A DNA stretch of 64,000 nucleotides, from assembly GCA_033064195.1 (NCBI GenBank), contig JARBJD010000119.1, positions 141,797-205,796 on the forward strand, in the 5' to 3' direction. Shown here one piece after another: positions 1 to 11,800 of this stretch (positions within the stretch are counted from its first letter, which is position 1; every line of letters starts with the position of its first letter). Position numbers and translations under genes: made by a program. Under the pieces are notes generated by a model. The model saw only the letters and a list, made by a program, of their open reading frames with translations. It ran no database searches and was not told where the DNA came from. This DNA comes from Blattamonas nauphoetae. Lineage: Eukaryota; Preaxostyla; Oxymonadida.

Positions 1-459
1 CTTGATTCTGGCGTCTTCCAGTGCTTTCGACAGGTTTGCGAATCGATGCAGCTTCACTGCTTCCTTGAAATATTGAGACATGTCTCCCAAAGCATCAAGT
101 GCACATGTTCCATATTTCACTGCTGCTTCTGCTCGGCTGTTCTCCACTGTCGGCAGTTCTTCCATCCAGTCTGCACTAATCGTATCAATCTCTGCAACTT
201 CCTCACCCGTGTAATGGTAACTCGGATCACAAAACGTTGATCCATTCATCGGCGTTTTCATCGGTTGCAGTGACACAATTGTGAACGGGTTCACATCGTC
301 TTTAACTTTGTACCCCGAGTACTTGTTCTCAATGCACGATGCTGCTGTGTAAACTACCTCAAGGAGATAATGTTCTTCATTACTGGGAAGTCTGGATTTA
401 AGAGCCCACGTAGAGTGAAGAATGAAGAAGAGCGTGGCGATCATTGATTCGTTCCCCAT
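1..459 (-). CDS. Unrecognised secreted or lumenal protein, N-terminal part (runs off the left edge)
   Basis: The minus strand is open from an ATG at 459 to base 1, 153 codons with no stop, so the gene continues outside the window. The first ~20 residues (starting MGNESMIATLFFILHSTWAL) have a hydrophobic core like a signal peptide. The rest is soluble and acidic, with cysteines at about residues 45 and 78 and a helical-looking stretch near the edge. I do not recognise the family. Codon use resembles the neighbouring host genes and no intron is evident. The gene lies about 150 bp from the end of the CHY zinc-finger gene and on the same strand. That it is a real gene is likely because it is fully open, has a plausible signal peptide and ordinary codon use. 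Its function is unknown. Confidence 0.6.
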   Translation of the reverse strand, partial: MGNESMIATLFFILHSTWALKSRLPSNEEHYLLEVVYTAASCIENKYSGYKVKDDVNPFTIVSLQPMKTPMNGSTFCDPSYHYTGEEVAEIDTISADWMEELPTVENSRAEAAVKYGTCALDALGDMSQYFKEAVKLHRFANLSKALEDARIK

Positions 460-607
460 AACATTGGTCTATCCATGTTAAGCCCCTTTTGGAGTCCATC
501 TCTCATTTCTTCCACATTTTCCGACTTGCACAACAACCTGTCCCATTTGAAAAACTCACAATGTCTGAGAAAGCGAACGAGACGCAAAATCCAGTTCGTT
601 TCTTCTT

Positions 608-3552
608 TCACTTCCCCTTCTTAGCTTCAGCTTTCTGCTTCTTCCGAGATGTCGTCTTCTCCTTCCCCGCAAACTTCTTGTTGTCTCTTTTCGACATTCT
701 GTTCTGGTCCCTGCATCCCTTCCCTCCTTCCCAGTGCACAGTGGTGTGCGTGCGTGTGAGTGGCTTTCCGCAGTTCTTGCATTCGTTCGCGACGGCCTGT
801 TCTTTGCTGCAGAACCCGCAGATCATCCGTTTGGCCCACAGCATCGGATGGCTTTCTTCGCGGTCGTGGCAGGAATCACACGGATAGATCTGAAAAGAGA
901 GTAAACGAGGAGTGTGGAGGGAATGAGAGAGAGAAAGAGGGGAGGGCAACGAGAAGAGGATAGAGAATGAGTGATAGAGTGGACGAAGGGATGGGTGAGA
1001 GAGGGGAGAGAGAATTGATGCCAGACCTTCCCACAGCACGGGAACCTGTACCATCTGTACGAATGCGTGTAGTGCCGACACGCCCCGTTCTTCGGCAGAG
1101 GCTGTCCCACTTTGAAGCCCAAAAGCTGGTTCTTCACTTTCACCTTCGACGCGTCTCGCACAGCCTGTTGAATCTGATTTCCTTGTCCATCGAGAAAGAT
1201 CACTCCCTCAAACACAAACGTCATCTGCGCAAAGCATTTCAAGCACACGCGGCCGGTCGACTGGTTCAGCAGAGAGGTGTCGCCGTCTTTCGCAAACCCA
1301 GACGAACGAGCCTTGCTCTGCCCACCAATCGCGACTGACACAAACGACGACTCTTTGTTGCAGTTCTCGCAGGTGCCCATCCACGACGAGGGGAGATAGT
1401 CGACAGGCATGCAGCGGGCGCAATCAGTGAAGAAGCCCATCACTTGGCTGAATTCGTGGATTGGTGCAGCGTGGAACGTGACGCGGAGGGAGTTGTGGCA
1501 CTTCTGACACTCAAATCCGAAAGAGGAGTTGAAGTGTGTTTCAGGGAGTTGGATCTTGGCTGTGTTCAGACATCGCTGACACTGCACAGAAATCGAGAGT
1601 GCGACAACCCGAACTAAACTGATGTTCTTCAGCACGAGTCCATCCAGTTTGAGTGTGCACGCTGGTCGCTGCGGCTGGTTCGCACTCATCCCCGTGAGCG
1701 GGCCAGCCAGCTCCTCGCTCTCATCAAACTCTTCCGAGTCGTCGTTTGAGTCGTCGGAGTCGGACCTGTCTGAATCGTTGTCCCTTCGAATCCCGCGCTG
1801 TGCCTCCCACTCTCTCAGTCGCTTGTCCCACAGCGACTCGCCTGGATCGTATTCCAAACTGGCGATCTGTCTTCGTTGTCGCGCTGATCTGTGAGTGTCG
1901 TGTTCGGCTGTTTGCTGCTTGTTTTGGAGGAATTCTTTCAGCTCGGCTTCTTTTTGCTTTCCGTCTGCGAAGCTCGACAGCGCGTGTTTTCTGACCTCGA
2001 ACACGTCGTTCTCGAAGTCCTCATCGCTTTCGTCTTCGCTTTCGGAAGATTCGGAGCTCTCGTCGTCCTCGCTCGTGTCAGAATCGTCCTCAGCTCCTCC
2101 TTGTTCCTCGGAAGTGCTGATTGCATGCTGTGCGAGGAAGCGGCGGTACGTTTCGCGGTCAGCTTTCGCCTCGTCCCCATCTTCATCAATATCCCCTTCG
2201 ATGTCGTCCATACTGTCCGTGTGGTCCGCTGCCATCGCCTCTTGCTGACTTGCAAGGGATGTGTCGACTTGGTGAAGAATTGTGATCAGCTGTCGTTCGA
2301 ACATTCGTACAATCCGTCTGAAAGGTGGAAATGGTTCTAAAACCATTCCACGAAACGCGTCGATCGTGGAAGAATAAACGATTTGGGTGAGCATGAACGA
2401 AAGTGTGTCCAGATGCTGTTGGGTCAGCCATGAATCGACGACAGCCAGAACGGTGCTTGTGACAGACGTGCTCTCCCCCGCATCGTATTCTTCGCAGAGT
2501 TGCTCATAGCTGAGTGGGCGATGTAGCTTGAAGTTAAGAATGAAGGAAAAGTGGCTGAATTGGAGGGATGGATACTGGAAGAAAGGGAATTCTGGATCGG
2601 AGGGTAAGAGAGGGAGAGAAAACTCAAGTTCGGTCGCTGTGTCTGAGATGAGTGTGTATTTATTCGGAAATGTGGGCTTTTCACGGCCGGATGGCCATTT
2701 TGTTTTGATCACTGCTCGCCGTATTCTCGAGGGAACCATGACCTCAAACTGATATGCACAGGCGAGGAGATGCATCTCCTTCTCTTCTGTTGGCGGGACG
2801 GGGATGGGGAGAGATGGATAGCGGTTTGACGTGTATTGCGGGCGAACTATTCGAGATTCTAAATCTTCGTCGGATTCAGCTTTCTTTTTCGGGGTTGTCG
2901 ATTCTTTCTCTATGGTCTTGGAAGGTGGGGGTGTCGGAGTTTCTTGGATGGGAGAGGCAGGTCGAGGGAGCTCTTCGATCTTTTCGTTGGTTTGTTGTTC
3001 GATCTGTGTTGGTGGTTCAGAAACGTCTTCTTTAGCAATCTCAGCAGGCTTATCTTCAGAAACGGTGGCAGTGACGTCCTGTGGCTCTGGTTCTTGAATC
3101 TTAACGCTCTTCTTACCTTTCTTCTTTTTCTTTGGCTCACTTTGTGGTTGAATGGCGATTTCAACTTCAGTCTTAAAGGTAACTCTTCGTTCCGTTGACC
3201 CATCAGCTTGGGTTGTGAAGTATGATTCTGTGTACGGGGCAATTGCACTGAGAACGGCTTGCGAATTGAGCCAACCAACCAACGATGCAACGATGGGATG
3301 GGAGAGAGAGGAATGAAAGCTGGCTTGATTCAAAAGGACCGAAACGAGAAGTGTTTTGACTTTGTCAGAGATATCAGTGTTTGTAACTGCGATGTCAATG
3401 GCTGATAATGAAGGATAGCCTGGAAAAGAATAGGTGTGAAATTGTATGAATACCCTGTTGTAGAGTGAAGACAACTTCAAAAGTGTCCAAATCAAGATGG
3501 AGAGAATCATGGGGAGGGATAGAAACACGAAAAGATATCGGCCATCCTCCAT
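608..3552 (-). CDS. CHY-type zinc-finger protein, one 137-nt intron
   Basis: Exon 1 is 3552-1027 and exon 2 is 889-608, giving about 935 residues. The intron (1026-890) begins GTCTGG and ends TTTTCAG and joins in phase 0. Splicing reunites a CHY zinc-finger: CRHY, then CCGK, then PCDSCHD followed by H, then CGFC and CKNCGKPL. Without splicing the ORF reads into unrelated sequence after CCGK. Upstream lie more CxxC pairs (CQRC, CQKC, CARC, CENC, CLKC), suggesting several zinc ribbons. The middle (about residues 430-620) is a very acidic Ser/Asp/Glu tract, and residues 140-230 are Lys/Glu-rich. The N-terminus has a hydrophobic stretch near residues 6-30 that could be a membrane anchor or a wrongly chosen start. 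CHY fingers occur in ubiquitin ligases and in Hot13-like redox or zinc factors. No RING is visible, so the role here is open. Confidence 0.8.
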
Positions 3553-3555
3553 TTT

Positions 3556-4835
3556 TCAGGATCTATCGAAAAGACATGAAATGGAACAATGTGTCGGAAA
3601 CCTTAATTCGAAATTTGTCCTTGATACCCTGGAGTTCTTGAAGGATGAGGGTCTGTGAATTTTCCATGGATGAAGGAAGAAAGGATGCGAAACGGCGAAG
3701 GAATCAAAACATGGTGGGAGGATCGTAGTACCAACTTCATCTAACCAGATCTGATTGAAAATTTTGAAACATTCCACTATTTGATGATAAAAATTCATTG
3801 AAATACTTGAAAATTTAGGTGATGATTGAGCTTGAGGCGATGTCATTTACAGCCAGAGCCATCCACTCTGTGGTTGTGGGTGAGTTTCCTGGTTGATTGG
3901 CGAGAATAGTTGGGTTGATGCTGGCGACAATGCATTCGACTCCTGTCATGGTTCCACATCCGACGATTGTTGAGTTGTGAGCGATATGGACGAGGACACG
4001 GGGTGGTCGGCTTGTTTGTATTCTTTTCAGACACCCGGTGCTCCACCTGCCAGTGATCGAGTCGGGGTGGCTCCGATTGTCGACGACAAGCTGGTTGGAA
4101 GGAGGACAAGACGATCAAGCTGTAGACAAGACTGTTGTAATTTGCCACGAAGTTGGAATGAGTGAAAGATGACATATTCTTGATGAGTGACGAAATGTAG
4201 CTTAGTGACGAGAGGGAAACGTCGGTCATTGCGAGTGTCATCCATTCTGAAGCTGATGGCGAGTTTCCTGTTCGTTCGTCGATATTACATGGGTTGACGA
4301 GGGGAGACAGGAGAGGTGAGAGAGAGCATATCCACATGAGATAGGACTGTTCAATGAGCGACAGGCGTTGAAAAAGAACGAGTATGAAAGAGAGGAAATC
4401 GTAGTGGACACTGTAAGTTCCCTTTTTCACGAGTGTTGCTAATTTTGGGACGACCCTGATGGCCATTTCGTGATCGAGCTCATCTTCCGTTCTATTAGCT
4501 GGTGCTGGATGGTAAATGAGAAAAGATGTCACTCGGTTGAGTAGCGGGGAAGGATTGATCTTGTTGATGTCAAAAATGCATCGTGGTTCCTTGTGAGGCG
4601 ACGATGCACTATCCAGCTGCTTAAGGGCACTGTTCGCTTCGGAAAAACTGTGAATCTCTGGAGGATTCCTCGGGAGGGAAGGGATGAGAGAATCTCTGCA
4701 ATGTCCAAGTCGAAACGAACTGTCTTGGGTTTTGAGTGTTTGAAGAGGCTGAAGTGAAGACTGAGGCAGATTACTACGACTGGTAGGATCACCAGAACCA
4801 GTGAATGAGATTTTGGTGCAAAGTTTTGTCATCAT
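3556..4835 (-). pseudogene. Eroded gene of a helical, apparently lineage-specific family
   Basis: An ORF starts at ATG 4835 and runs to 3843, but its last ~90 residues look like out-of-frame coding (many Arg, His, Gln). Another frame over 4070-3845 reads like protein and contains NSPTTTEWMALAV. This resembles NSPSASEWMTLAM earlier in the same ORF, so there appear to be two degenerate copies of one repeat unit of roughly 130 residues. A further open piece, 3846-3556, follows in yet another frame. The protein is rich in Leu, Ser and hydrophobic helices (for example FLSFILVLFQRLSL). It may be an old relative of the gene at 6.3-8.4 kb, judging only by general style. I see no domain. It is best treated as a decayed, frameshifted copy. 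Confidence 0.4.
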
Positions 4836-4878
4836 CTAGAGAGATTAGATGGGAGATAGATCGGGCCCGACAGCAGTG

Positions 4879-5396
4879 TCAGCGTGACGAAATTCCCAAC
4901 ATGCCTTGTTCCGAATCAAACGTCAGAAATCCCGCCCTGCCTTCCAAATCAACATACTGGTTCTTGAATGACGAAGCCGAGATTTGAATGTGTTGGGTCT
5001 CTTCAGCCACATACTCCGGAACTGCCTGTACCAACCCACATTCCTTGAAGGATGACGACGAGATTTTCAGAGATTGGGCTGTCAGCGCCGGCACAATGCT
5101 GAATTCCAGTGCAGCTTCGCAGTTCTTAAAACTTGAGGAACTGATGTTGACTGAAACAATCTCGTTGATCTGTTTAGTTGGTTTTTCAGCTTCTGTTTCT
5201 TCGTTCGATAACACTGGTAAGTATGAGATGTCTTTGAACGAAGAAGACGAGATTTCCACTGTTTTCGTCTTGTTGAGCATAACATCGGCTTTGATGATGT
5301 AACCTGCATCTTTTTGAATGATGATGCCTTCACGCGCACTGTCGATCCATCATTCGAGGAATCAACAAGCGGAACCTCGACTGTCGTTGATTCCAT
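4879..5396 (-). pseudogene. Fragment of a beta-helix protein with ISSSSFK repeats
   Basis: The ORF 5280-4879 (133 residues) contains repeated rungs of the form (I/V)SSSSFK(N/D/E): EISSSSFKD, NISSSSFKN, KISSSSFKE and QISASSFKN, spaced about 25-35 residues apart. A fifth copy, RVKASSFKK, lies just upstream in a different frame (in the 5396-5082 reading), so a frameshift separates it. This spacing is what is expected of a right-handed parallel beta-helix, the fold seen in the giant genes elsewhere in this window. There is no signal peptide, membrane helix or kinase tail, so this is a remnant rather than a full gene. An inverted repeat begins at its upstream edge (5394) and may mark the rearrangement that cut it. 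Confidence 0.5.
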
Positions 5397-5779
5397 CTGT
5401 CACTCCGGCTTCCGGTTCTTGGGTCTTGCCAAATTGAGGTAAGGTTAGATCGTCGGTGTTTTGCGAATTTAGGTTAATGATGAAGGGAAACAAGTTACGA
5501 AAATGAGATAGGAGAAACAAGGGACAGTATTTGAAGTGAAAGCTGTTGTGAGGTCTGAATTTGGTGATGATCGGAGTGAATTATGGGTTCGCAAGCCACA
5601 GTTCTCACCAACTATAGCTGAACACCGATCACTAAATCATTGATTCAATTTGAGAAGTTCTGAACTGCAGTTTTGTGAAGTGGAGAAAAACTGAAATGGA
5701 GTTAAATAAATGTATTGTCTGATCGCACCCTTTATTCCTTGTTACAAGACCCAAGAACCGGAAGTCGGAGTGACAGATG
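5394..5779. repeat. 35-bp inverted repeat pair (5394-5428 and 5745-5779)
   Basis: The arms read CATCTGTCACTCC(G/A) followed by CTTCCGGTTCTTGGG..., in opposite orientation, with one mismatch and about 316 bp between them. One arm is part of the beta-helix-like coding fragment on the minus strand. The pair could mark an inversion or an inverted duplication in this eroded stretch. Confidence 0.7.
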
Positions 5780-6066
5780 TCGAAGTTGGTGAATCCAACT
5801 GTTCCTCCCGCAACAATTGCGATTGGCGAAGCAATAACGTTGTCCATCCACACACATTTCACAAAGTCGAACGACAAATCATATGAAATCGTCACAAAAG
5901 AGTCGGCCTTGTTCATCGACAGACTTGCGTTTTCCAATCTGTGTAAATCGCTCAATACAGCAAAGAGGCTGTGAGAAGCTGTTTCGGGTTTAACCAAGAC
6001 ACACTGCACGTGTCCAACGAAATGTATTGGCCAAGATTTCAGCTCGATCTTCACGCCATCATGCAC
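5632..6066 (-). pseudogene. Second beta-helix-like fragment without a start codon
   Basis: The frame is open but has no ATG at its beginning (the first possible initiator is GTG) and it is also open a little upstream of 6066. The translation alternates short hydrophobic strands with turns and includes FVTISYDLSFDFVKC and GGTVGFTNFDICHSDF, which suit a beta-helix protein. The piece containing CHSDFRFLGL sits in one arm of the inverted repeat 5394-5428/5745-5779. After that arm the frame soon looks like random sequence. I read it as the remnant of the same or a related beta-helix gene as 4879-5396, separated by a rearrangement. No function can be assigned. Confidence 0.35.
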
Positions 6067-6348
6067 CTTCTCTGAAAGAACATATGTGTTGGAGTTGCCG
6101 GTAAATTATCAATCACGCCTTGAAGATTGACTGAGTGAGAAATTTTGGACAGAACGATGAAGAAGACAGACATCATGAGAATAATTTTTATGTTGGGCGA
6201 GGAGATCTCACGTATTTCTCACACGCACATTCCGAGATGACAGTCAATGTCATTCGTGGAAACGATGTCATGCACTCCGAATTGACTGAGGAACATGATC
6301 TGAGTCTTATAATAAATTCACCAGCAAGGAATCGAGTTTGTCAACTTC

Positions 6349-8417
6349 ATGATTCATCTCACCCGTTCTCAGTCAAACCTCTCATCACTCCTCGAAGGAT
6401 TGCAATGTGATGATGACGATATTATCGTTGACACACTCCGAGAATTGCAGAAAGTGGCATCTGGTGTGTGTTTTTGTGTTCTTCATCGATTTGTTTGCTG
6501 AATGTGCTGGAAATATTTCAGAAAGTGTGTCGGGTGACTCTTTTGATGATTGGTGTTCATTTCTGTCTCCGTTGTGTTGTGGAACACACTCACCTGGACT
6601 TCTGGTCTCTCCTTTTCTCTTTTATTGATTGTCTCTTTCAGACTGAACTGATGCATTTGCTAGATATTCTTTGTTTGTGGTTTTCTTTTTCGTGATGATG
6701 AATGTCTTTCTTGCTTTCTTTCAGATTCAAAATCGCAATCATTCGTTCACAAATCGATTTCATCTGAAATCCCTTCTTTCGTCGTCACGCAATTTGGAGA
6801 TTGGTCGAACTGCCATGCATTAGAATCAGTGTGTTGTTTTCTTTCATCTTACTCATTTGATTTCAGTGTTGTTCCTGCATGGAGTCACTCTTCTATGAAC
6901 CCACAATTGTCGACTCGTTTTTTCTCCAACATATGGATTTCTTCAAGTCCACATTCCGTAGCTTGAAAGAATCGTCGCCTTCTCACATTGTTCTGACCAC
7001 TTTGGCCCGTTTGTCTCTCTTCCCACATCTCAGAATGGCTTACAATTCTCTTTTGGCACTTCGCGGTATTGTCAAACGAAATCCACCTGTTTTCACGCAT
7101 CTCCCCTCACCCATCTTCCCATCGTCTTCCCCTCACCAACTGTATTCTGGCCTCTCATTCATGGACGCTCTGACAAAGAAACTCCGAACACTTTTCTCAG
7201 ATTTTGAAAGGAATCTCCCAACTGATCCTTCACACCTCCCAAACTACATCAAACTCACGAAAGATGATCCTTACATCATCACACGGTCCATCTCCTTCTG
7301 TTCCTTCTCGTACGACCTCCCCATTTTCCTTTTCCATGCAAATCCGTCCATCGAAGTGTGTTTTGTCTCGTTTCCTCATTTCTCGTCAATTCAGGTTGAT
7401 TCTGAGATCATCCAAGATTTGATTCTCTTTGCGAAAGAAACTCTCACAAAGATTCTCACCCACATTTCAAACATCGACGATCTCATCGCTTCTCTTCCCT
7501 CCGACCCTTCTCCAACAGATTCATTGGTTTCAACAGTTGATTCACCAACGGTTGATTCTCTAACACAACTCCGAAATGAATGTGAAGAGTTTGTGAGCGA
7601 AAGCTGGTGTTTCTTCATCGGTTTGACATGCGCAACCACCGTTCCCACCAAATCATCCTTCCAAACGATCATCCTCGACGATCCATCCTTCCCTGACCTC
7701 ATTTTCAACTCCCTCAAGCGCCGTCACTCAGAAATCAGAGAAAACACTTTACTGATCCTCAAAACTGTCATTATTGTGTTTCCATGGATGAGGGATAAGT
7801 TCATTGAAGCGAATCTTGTTGGGAGAATGTTTGAAACAGTCGATTTTGTTTCTCTTCCTCTCTCCGAATCCAACACACTCTGTGCACTCACTGACTTCAT
7901 CGCACACCTTTTTGATCCGATTGGAGACGATGAAGAAACGTGGTTTGAACAATATCGTCTCATTCGTGCTCCTTTGTTCGAACCAGCCAAACAATTCATC
8001 ACATTCATGTTCATAAACTCGAACAAGCTCGTTTTGGAAGGTGATGACAACAACCAATCACTCGAAGATCACCTCTGCTCAATCCACAATCACATCAACA
8101 ACATGGAACTTCAATCAGATGAACATGACTCCAACTTTGTGTCGGAACTTGTGAAATGGGAAGTGCGAACGATGGTCGAGATGGAGAACGAAGAACATTT
8201 TGAGGATATCTTCGAAAACATGTGTATCAGAACTTGTGATTGGAATGAAGAGAAACGTGAACGGCAGAAGAGACGAGAAGTGCTTATAAGAGAAGAAGGA
8301 TGGGACGATAGCTTCGAACTTCGAGTGGTCGGGATCGAGGTGGACACCAATCAGGACATAACTGACCTCGCGGAGGAATTCAGAATCGAGCTGGCTTTCA
8401 ATGCGGACGAAACATGA
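6349..8417 (+). CDS. Multi-exon gene for an alpha-helical protein of unknown family
   Basis: The main exon region ends at TGA 8415-8417. Upstream coding can be traced by frame: an exon from about ATG 6349 to 6463 (containing DDDDIIVDTLREL), then after an unresolved intron region an exon 6725-6828, an intron 6829-6866 (38 nt, GTGTGT...TTTCAG), and the exon from 6867. Inside the long ORF a 39-nt stretch, 7356-7394, begins GTGTGT and ends ATTCAG. It encodes 13 odd residues between NPSIE and VDSEII, so it is very probably a retained-frame intron. Between 6464 and 6724 there are further possible small exons that I could not phase. The protein is Leu/Phe/Ser-rich and helical, armadillo-like in style, with a charged Glu/Arg-rich C-terminus. 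There is no enzymatic motif and no signal peptide. Confidence 0.6.
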
Positions 8418-8821
8418 CCAGAGGTGGTCACACGTCGAACGGATATCGAATGGATGTTAATTCCTCCCATTATCTTGCGTTTTCAAAAAAAGGGTGGTAA
8501 AAGATTTAATGAGAAGCGAATGATTGCTAAACCGACTTGGACGATCGGTGCGAATAGTGAGTGTCACCCCATTCACAAATCGGAAGATCAAAATGACAGT
8601 TTGAGAATAACTTAATTGTGGGTATGACGCTCTCAACCTAGATGGTCTGTCGTATCACGGATAAACAGAAACGTGAGAAAGCCGAGCAATCAGATGCTGT
8701 TGATGAGAAAAAAGCGAATTGGCCTTGGAAGTGAGGCCAGGATGTCAAATGAGGCTAATTTTGTTTCGAATGATGACAACGAAAGTCGACGAAAATGTGT
8801 GAAAACGGGTCTGTGTCATTG
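8418..8821. other. Intergenic, 404 bp between convergent genes
   Basis: This stretch lies between the stop of the helical-protein gene and the stop of the giant beta-helix/Ig-like gene. Only short chance reading frames are visible and I see no recognisable element. Confidence 0.5.
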
Positions 8822-11800
8822 TTATGGCTTTTCTGTCTTCGTCGCACTGACCTTGAACTGTGTGTTGCAGAAGACAGAACCAGTGCGAGAGACAGCAGGC
8901 AGAAGCGCTCCTCGTTCGACCAGTACAGCGATGGGGGAGGACGAGGAAGGGAAAGTCACTTTCCGCTTCCAATTCATCAGAGGCACCCCATCTCTGTTTC
9001 TGGTGTAGGGAGGAGAGGATGATGTTGTTGACTCAAACCAGCTGTGAGGGAAGGACACACTGGATGGAGTTTTGGTTGTGGAGATCACGATTGCTGCACT
9101 GAGTTGAGCCGAGGAAGGAAAAGAATCTACGAAGAGACACGACGACAACAGAATAGAGAAACGCAGGGAGGTCGAACTCGCAGTGTGTGTCAAGTGGAGG
9201 ACGGACGAGATGAATGTGGCGTGCTGATCCACACACCCACTTCGCTCGAAGACGCAGTTTGACATCTCAAATGATGAGTGTGCTTGGCTGATCAAGATCA
9301 GAGGAGTGTGTTGTTCAGAAAGCACGTGCTGAACTCGATATGTGCTGATGAAGGACGAGTCAGCGAGTGAAAACGAAGAAAACGCCGATTGTGAAGTGAG
9401 AACAAAAAGCGGATTGTTGGTTGTGGACACATTTCGAAATTGGGAGTGTTGCAACGAAAATGTTATCGGATTGGAGTTTGTGTCCGTCGCGAGGAGAGCT
9501 ACATTGTCAGAGAAAACGAGATTTTTCACAGACAGCCGAGAGAGATCCAATTGACCTTCCGAAAGAGACGCCAGCCCAATTCCGACTCGCTCTCCGTGCT
9601 GGTTTGTGATCGTCACAGAATCACAGCTGAAGGTGCCTCTTCCCATCACAACATACAAAGGCGGCACGGGCGACGTTGACAGCGAGAAGGAGGGGAGCTC
9701 GAGGACGAGCGATTCGAGTCGGAGATGTCCAGTGTCAACCCAGACAACCCCTCGCTGGGCAGCTGACGTGCACGAGAGAGTGTGGTCCACAACGACGCGT
9801 GGAGTGGTGGAGTGGAGTCCGACGATTTGGAGAGACTCGCGGTTGATGGCGATGCAGGCGCCAAAAGAAGCGACGATGTCGATTTGGAGAGTGACGAGTT
9901 CCTGCTCGACTCCTTCTGCTTCTCGTCGCTTCCACCCGTTCGCGATTGTGTCGCATGGTTTGGCATACTCTCCGCAATCGAGAGTGTCACTGTGTCCTCC
10001 GTCTTTCACAATCACCTGCAATTGCCGTGGCTTCTCGCCTGTCTCAAAAGTCAAAACGCCTGATGTGTGAATCACATCGGATGGATCACCCACTTTCACG
10101 ATCGATGTGAGAGTGTAGACTGTGCTGAAGTCCATCACACCATTGTTGCCCAGCGAGAGATCAGCCGAGGTGCCAGATGTGGAAGACGAGAAGGTGAGAG
10201 TGAAGGAGGCTGCTGGAGTGGTAGTGACGAGGTAGGAAGAGGATGTTGGGAGATCGGTGCCGGTCAGTTTGATTGTTCCTTTTCTGTTGGAGCTGGCGGA
10301 GAAGGCGAAGGAAGCATTTGTGACGAGAGGAGGGAGGGGGATCCGGACGGAGGCATCTGAGTTCACAAACACATCCGATCCATCCAGTTTCACTGTTTTG
10401 AACGAATAAACCAGACCAAACAGAACGGTTGAAGGATCCGACGAATATTCGGTTGGAGCAGTGAACGACAACTCGCCTTTTGTTGTCGTTGTCGCTGTTG
10501 TTGAGAACGATTTCCCTCCGCTTTCGATCACGATGAAATATGTCCCCACTTGCAGTTCTCGTCCTGCCACAACAATCGTCGCAGTGTCTCGCTGCGAGTT
10601 CAGTGTCGCCGATCCACTTTCGATTCGGGTTGGTTCGTACGGGGTGCTAAAGACGCAGTCTGATTTCTCAATTAAAACCGGTGATGATTGTGCTTTTTCA
10701 GTCATCGATTCCACGCTGTAGTAATGGCTGTATTTCAGGATTGCTGTCGAGGATGGGTAGAGACCCAGCTCAATCGTCATCATTCCTGTTTCGGTGGCTG
10801 TCACGTCAATCTGAACTTCCGAAGTGGTTGCAGCGTTCGTAGATGAGCGAGGTGTTTCTGAGAAGGTGAGTCGATAGGCTGTCCCTGCAACGAGCTGGGT
10901 GCTGTTCAGAGTGAGTGTGGCGGTTGTGAGGATGTCGTTGTCTGCAGAGTTGATGGAGACGAGGCGAGGAGGTTCAGGAATGATTTCGATCGAGTTTGGC
11001 TCAAAGAAGAGAGGAGTCGAAACGGATTGTTGTCTAAGGTCAACGATTGAATAGTTCCCTCCAAACACAAGATCGGCGACGAGTGTGGGGAACAGTGAGG
11101 CTGATCCTTCCCATCGCGACGAAGACGAGTTCCACTCCATTGTCAAGGTGTGCTCCTTCAACAATGCTCGAGAAAGATCAACTTCATATTTCGATGAGAT
11201 GTCCAGTTGTCTTCCATCCATCGTCACCAAAACATTCTTCTTCAGTGAATCATAGTCCACAATCGAGAACGAGACAAGACGAGTTTGCTCAGCTGGAGTG
11301 GTGAAAGAGAGACCAGCGTGGAAGAACACTTCATTGTCATCTTTGTCTGTCACACCAACCACAGTGTATGTTTGTCCATATTCCACTTCAATTTCACTTT
11401 CTGTTGTTGAGAAGAGAATCGCGGTCGATGAACCTGACTCTCCATCTGCTGCGAATGACGCTTTGATCGTTTTTGAGCCATTCAGCGCGATTGTGAAGGG
11501 TCCATTCGTCATTTTGATCCCAATCAGAGATATCGAAACTTCCTTCTGTTTGTTTTGTGGTGTCGCTGGGCCCATGAATGTGAGTCGAGATGGTTCGGGG
11601 TCAAGAGTGATCGTCAAACCTGCTTCCACATGAATCTTCGGAGGATTCGACATCGTTCCAATCATTCCAGTCACTTTGTATGTCTCTCCATATTTCAACT
11701 GTCGCGTCGGATAAAGCGTCGCTTGTGCCTCTCCTGCATCTGTGGCTGTGAACGACGCATCAATCGTCACTTTCTCTGTCGAGTCTTTGCTGTTCTCCAA

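Noticed and set aside
489-887. Plus-strand ORF opposite the CHY gene's last exon
   Set aside because: It is the antisense shadow of the zinc-finger exon with Phe/Ser/Cys-rich, non-protein-like composition.
608-1081. Independent small gene in a different frame next to the CHY gene
   Set aside because: It completes the zinc-finger cysteines of the CHY protein after splicing of a 137-nt intron.
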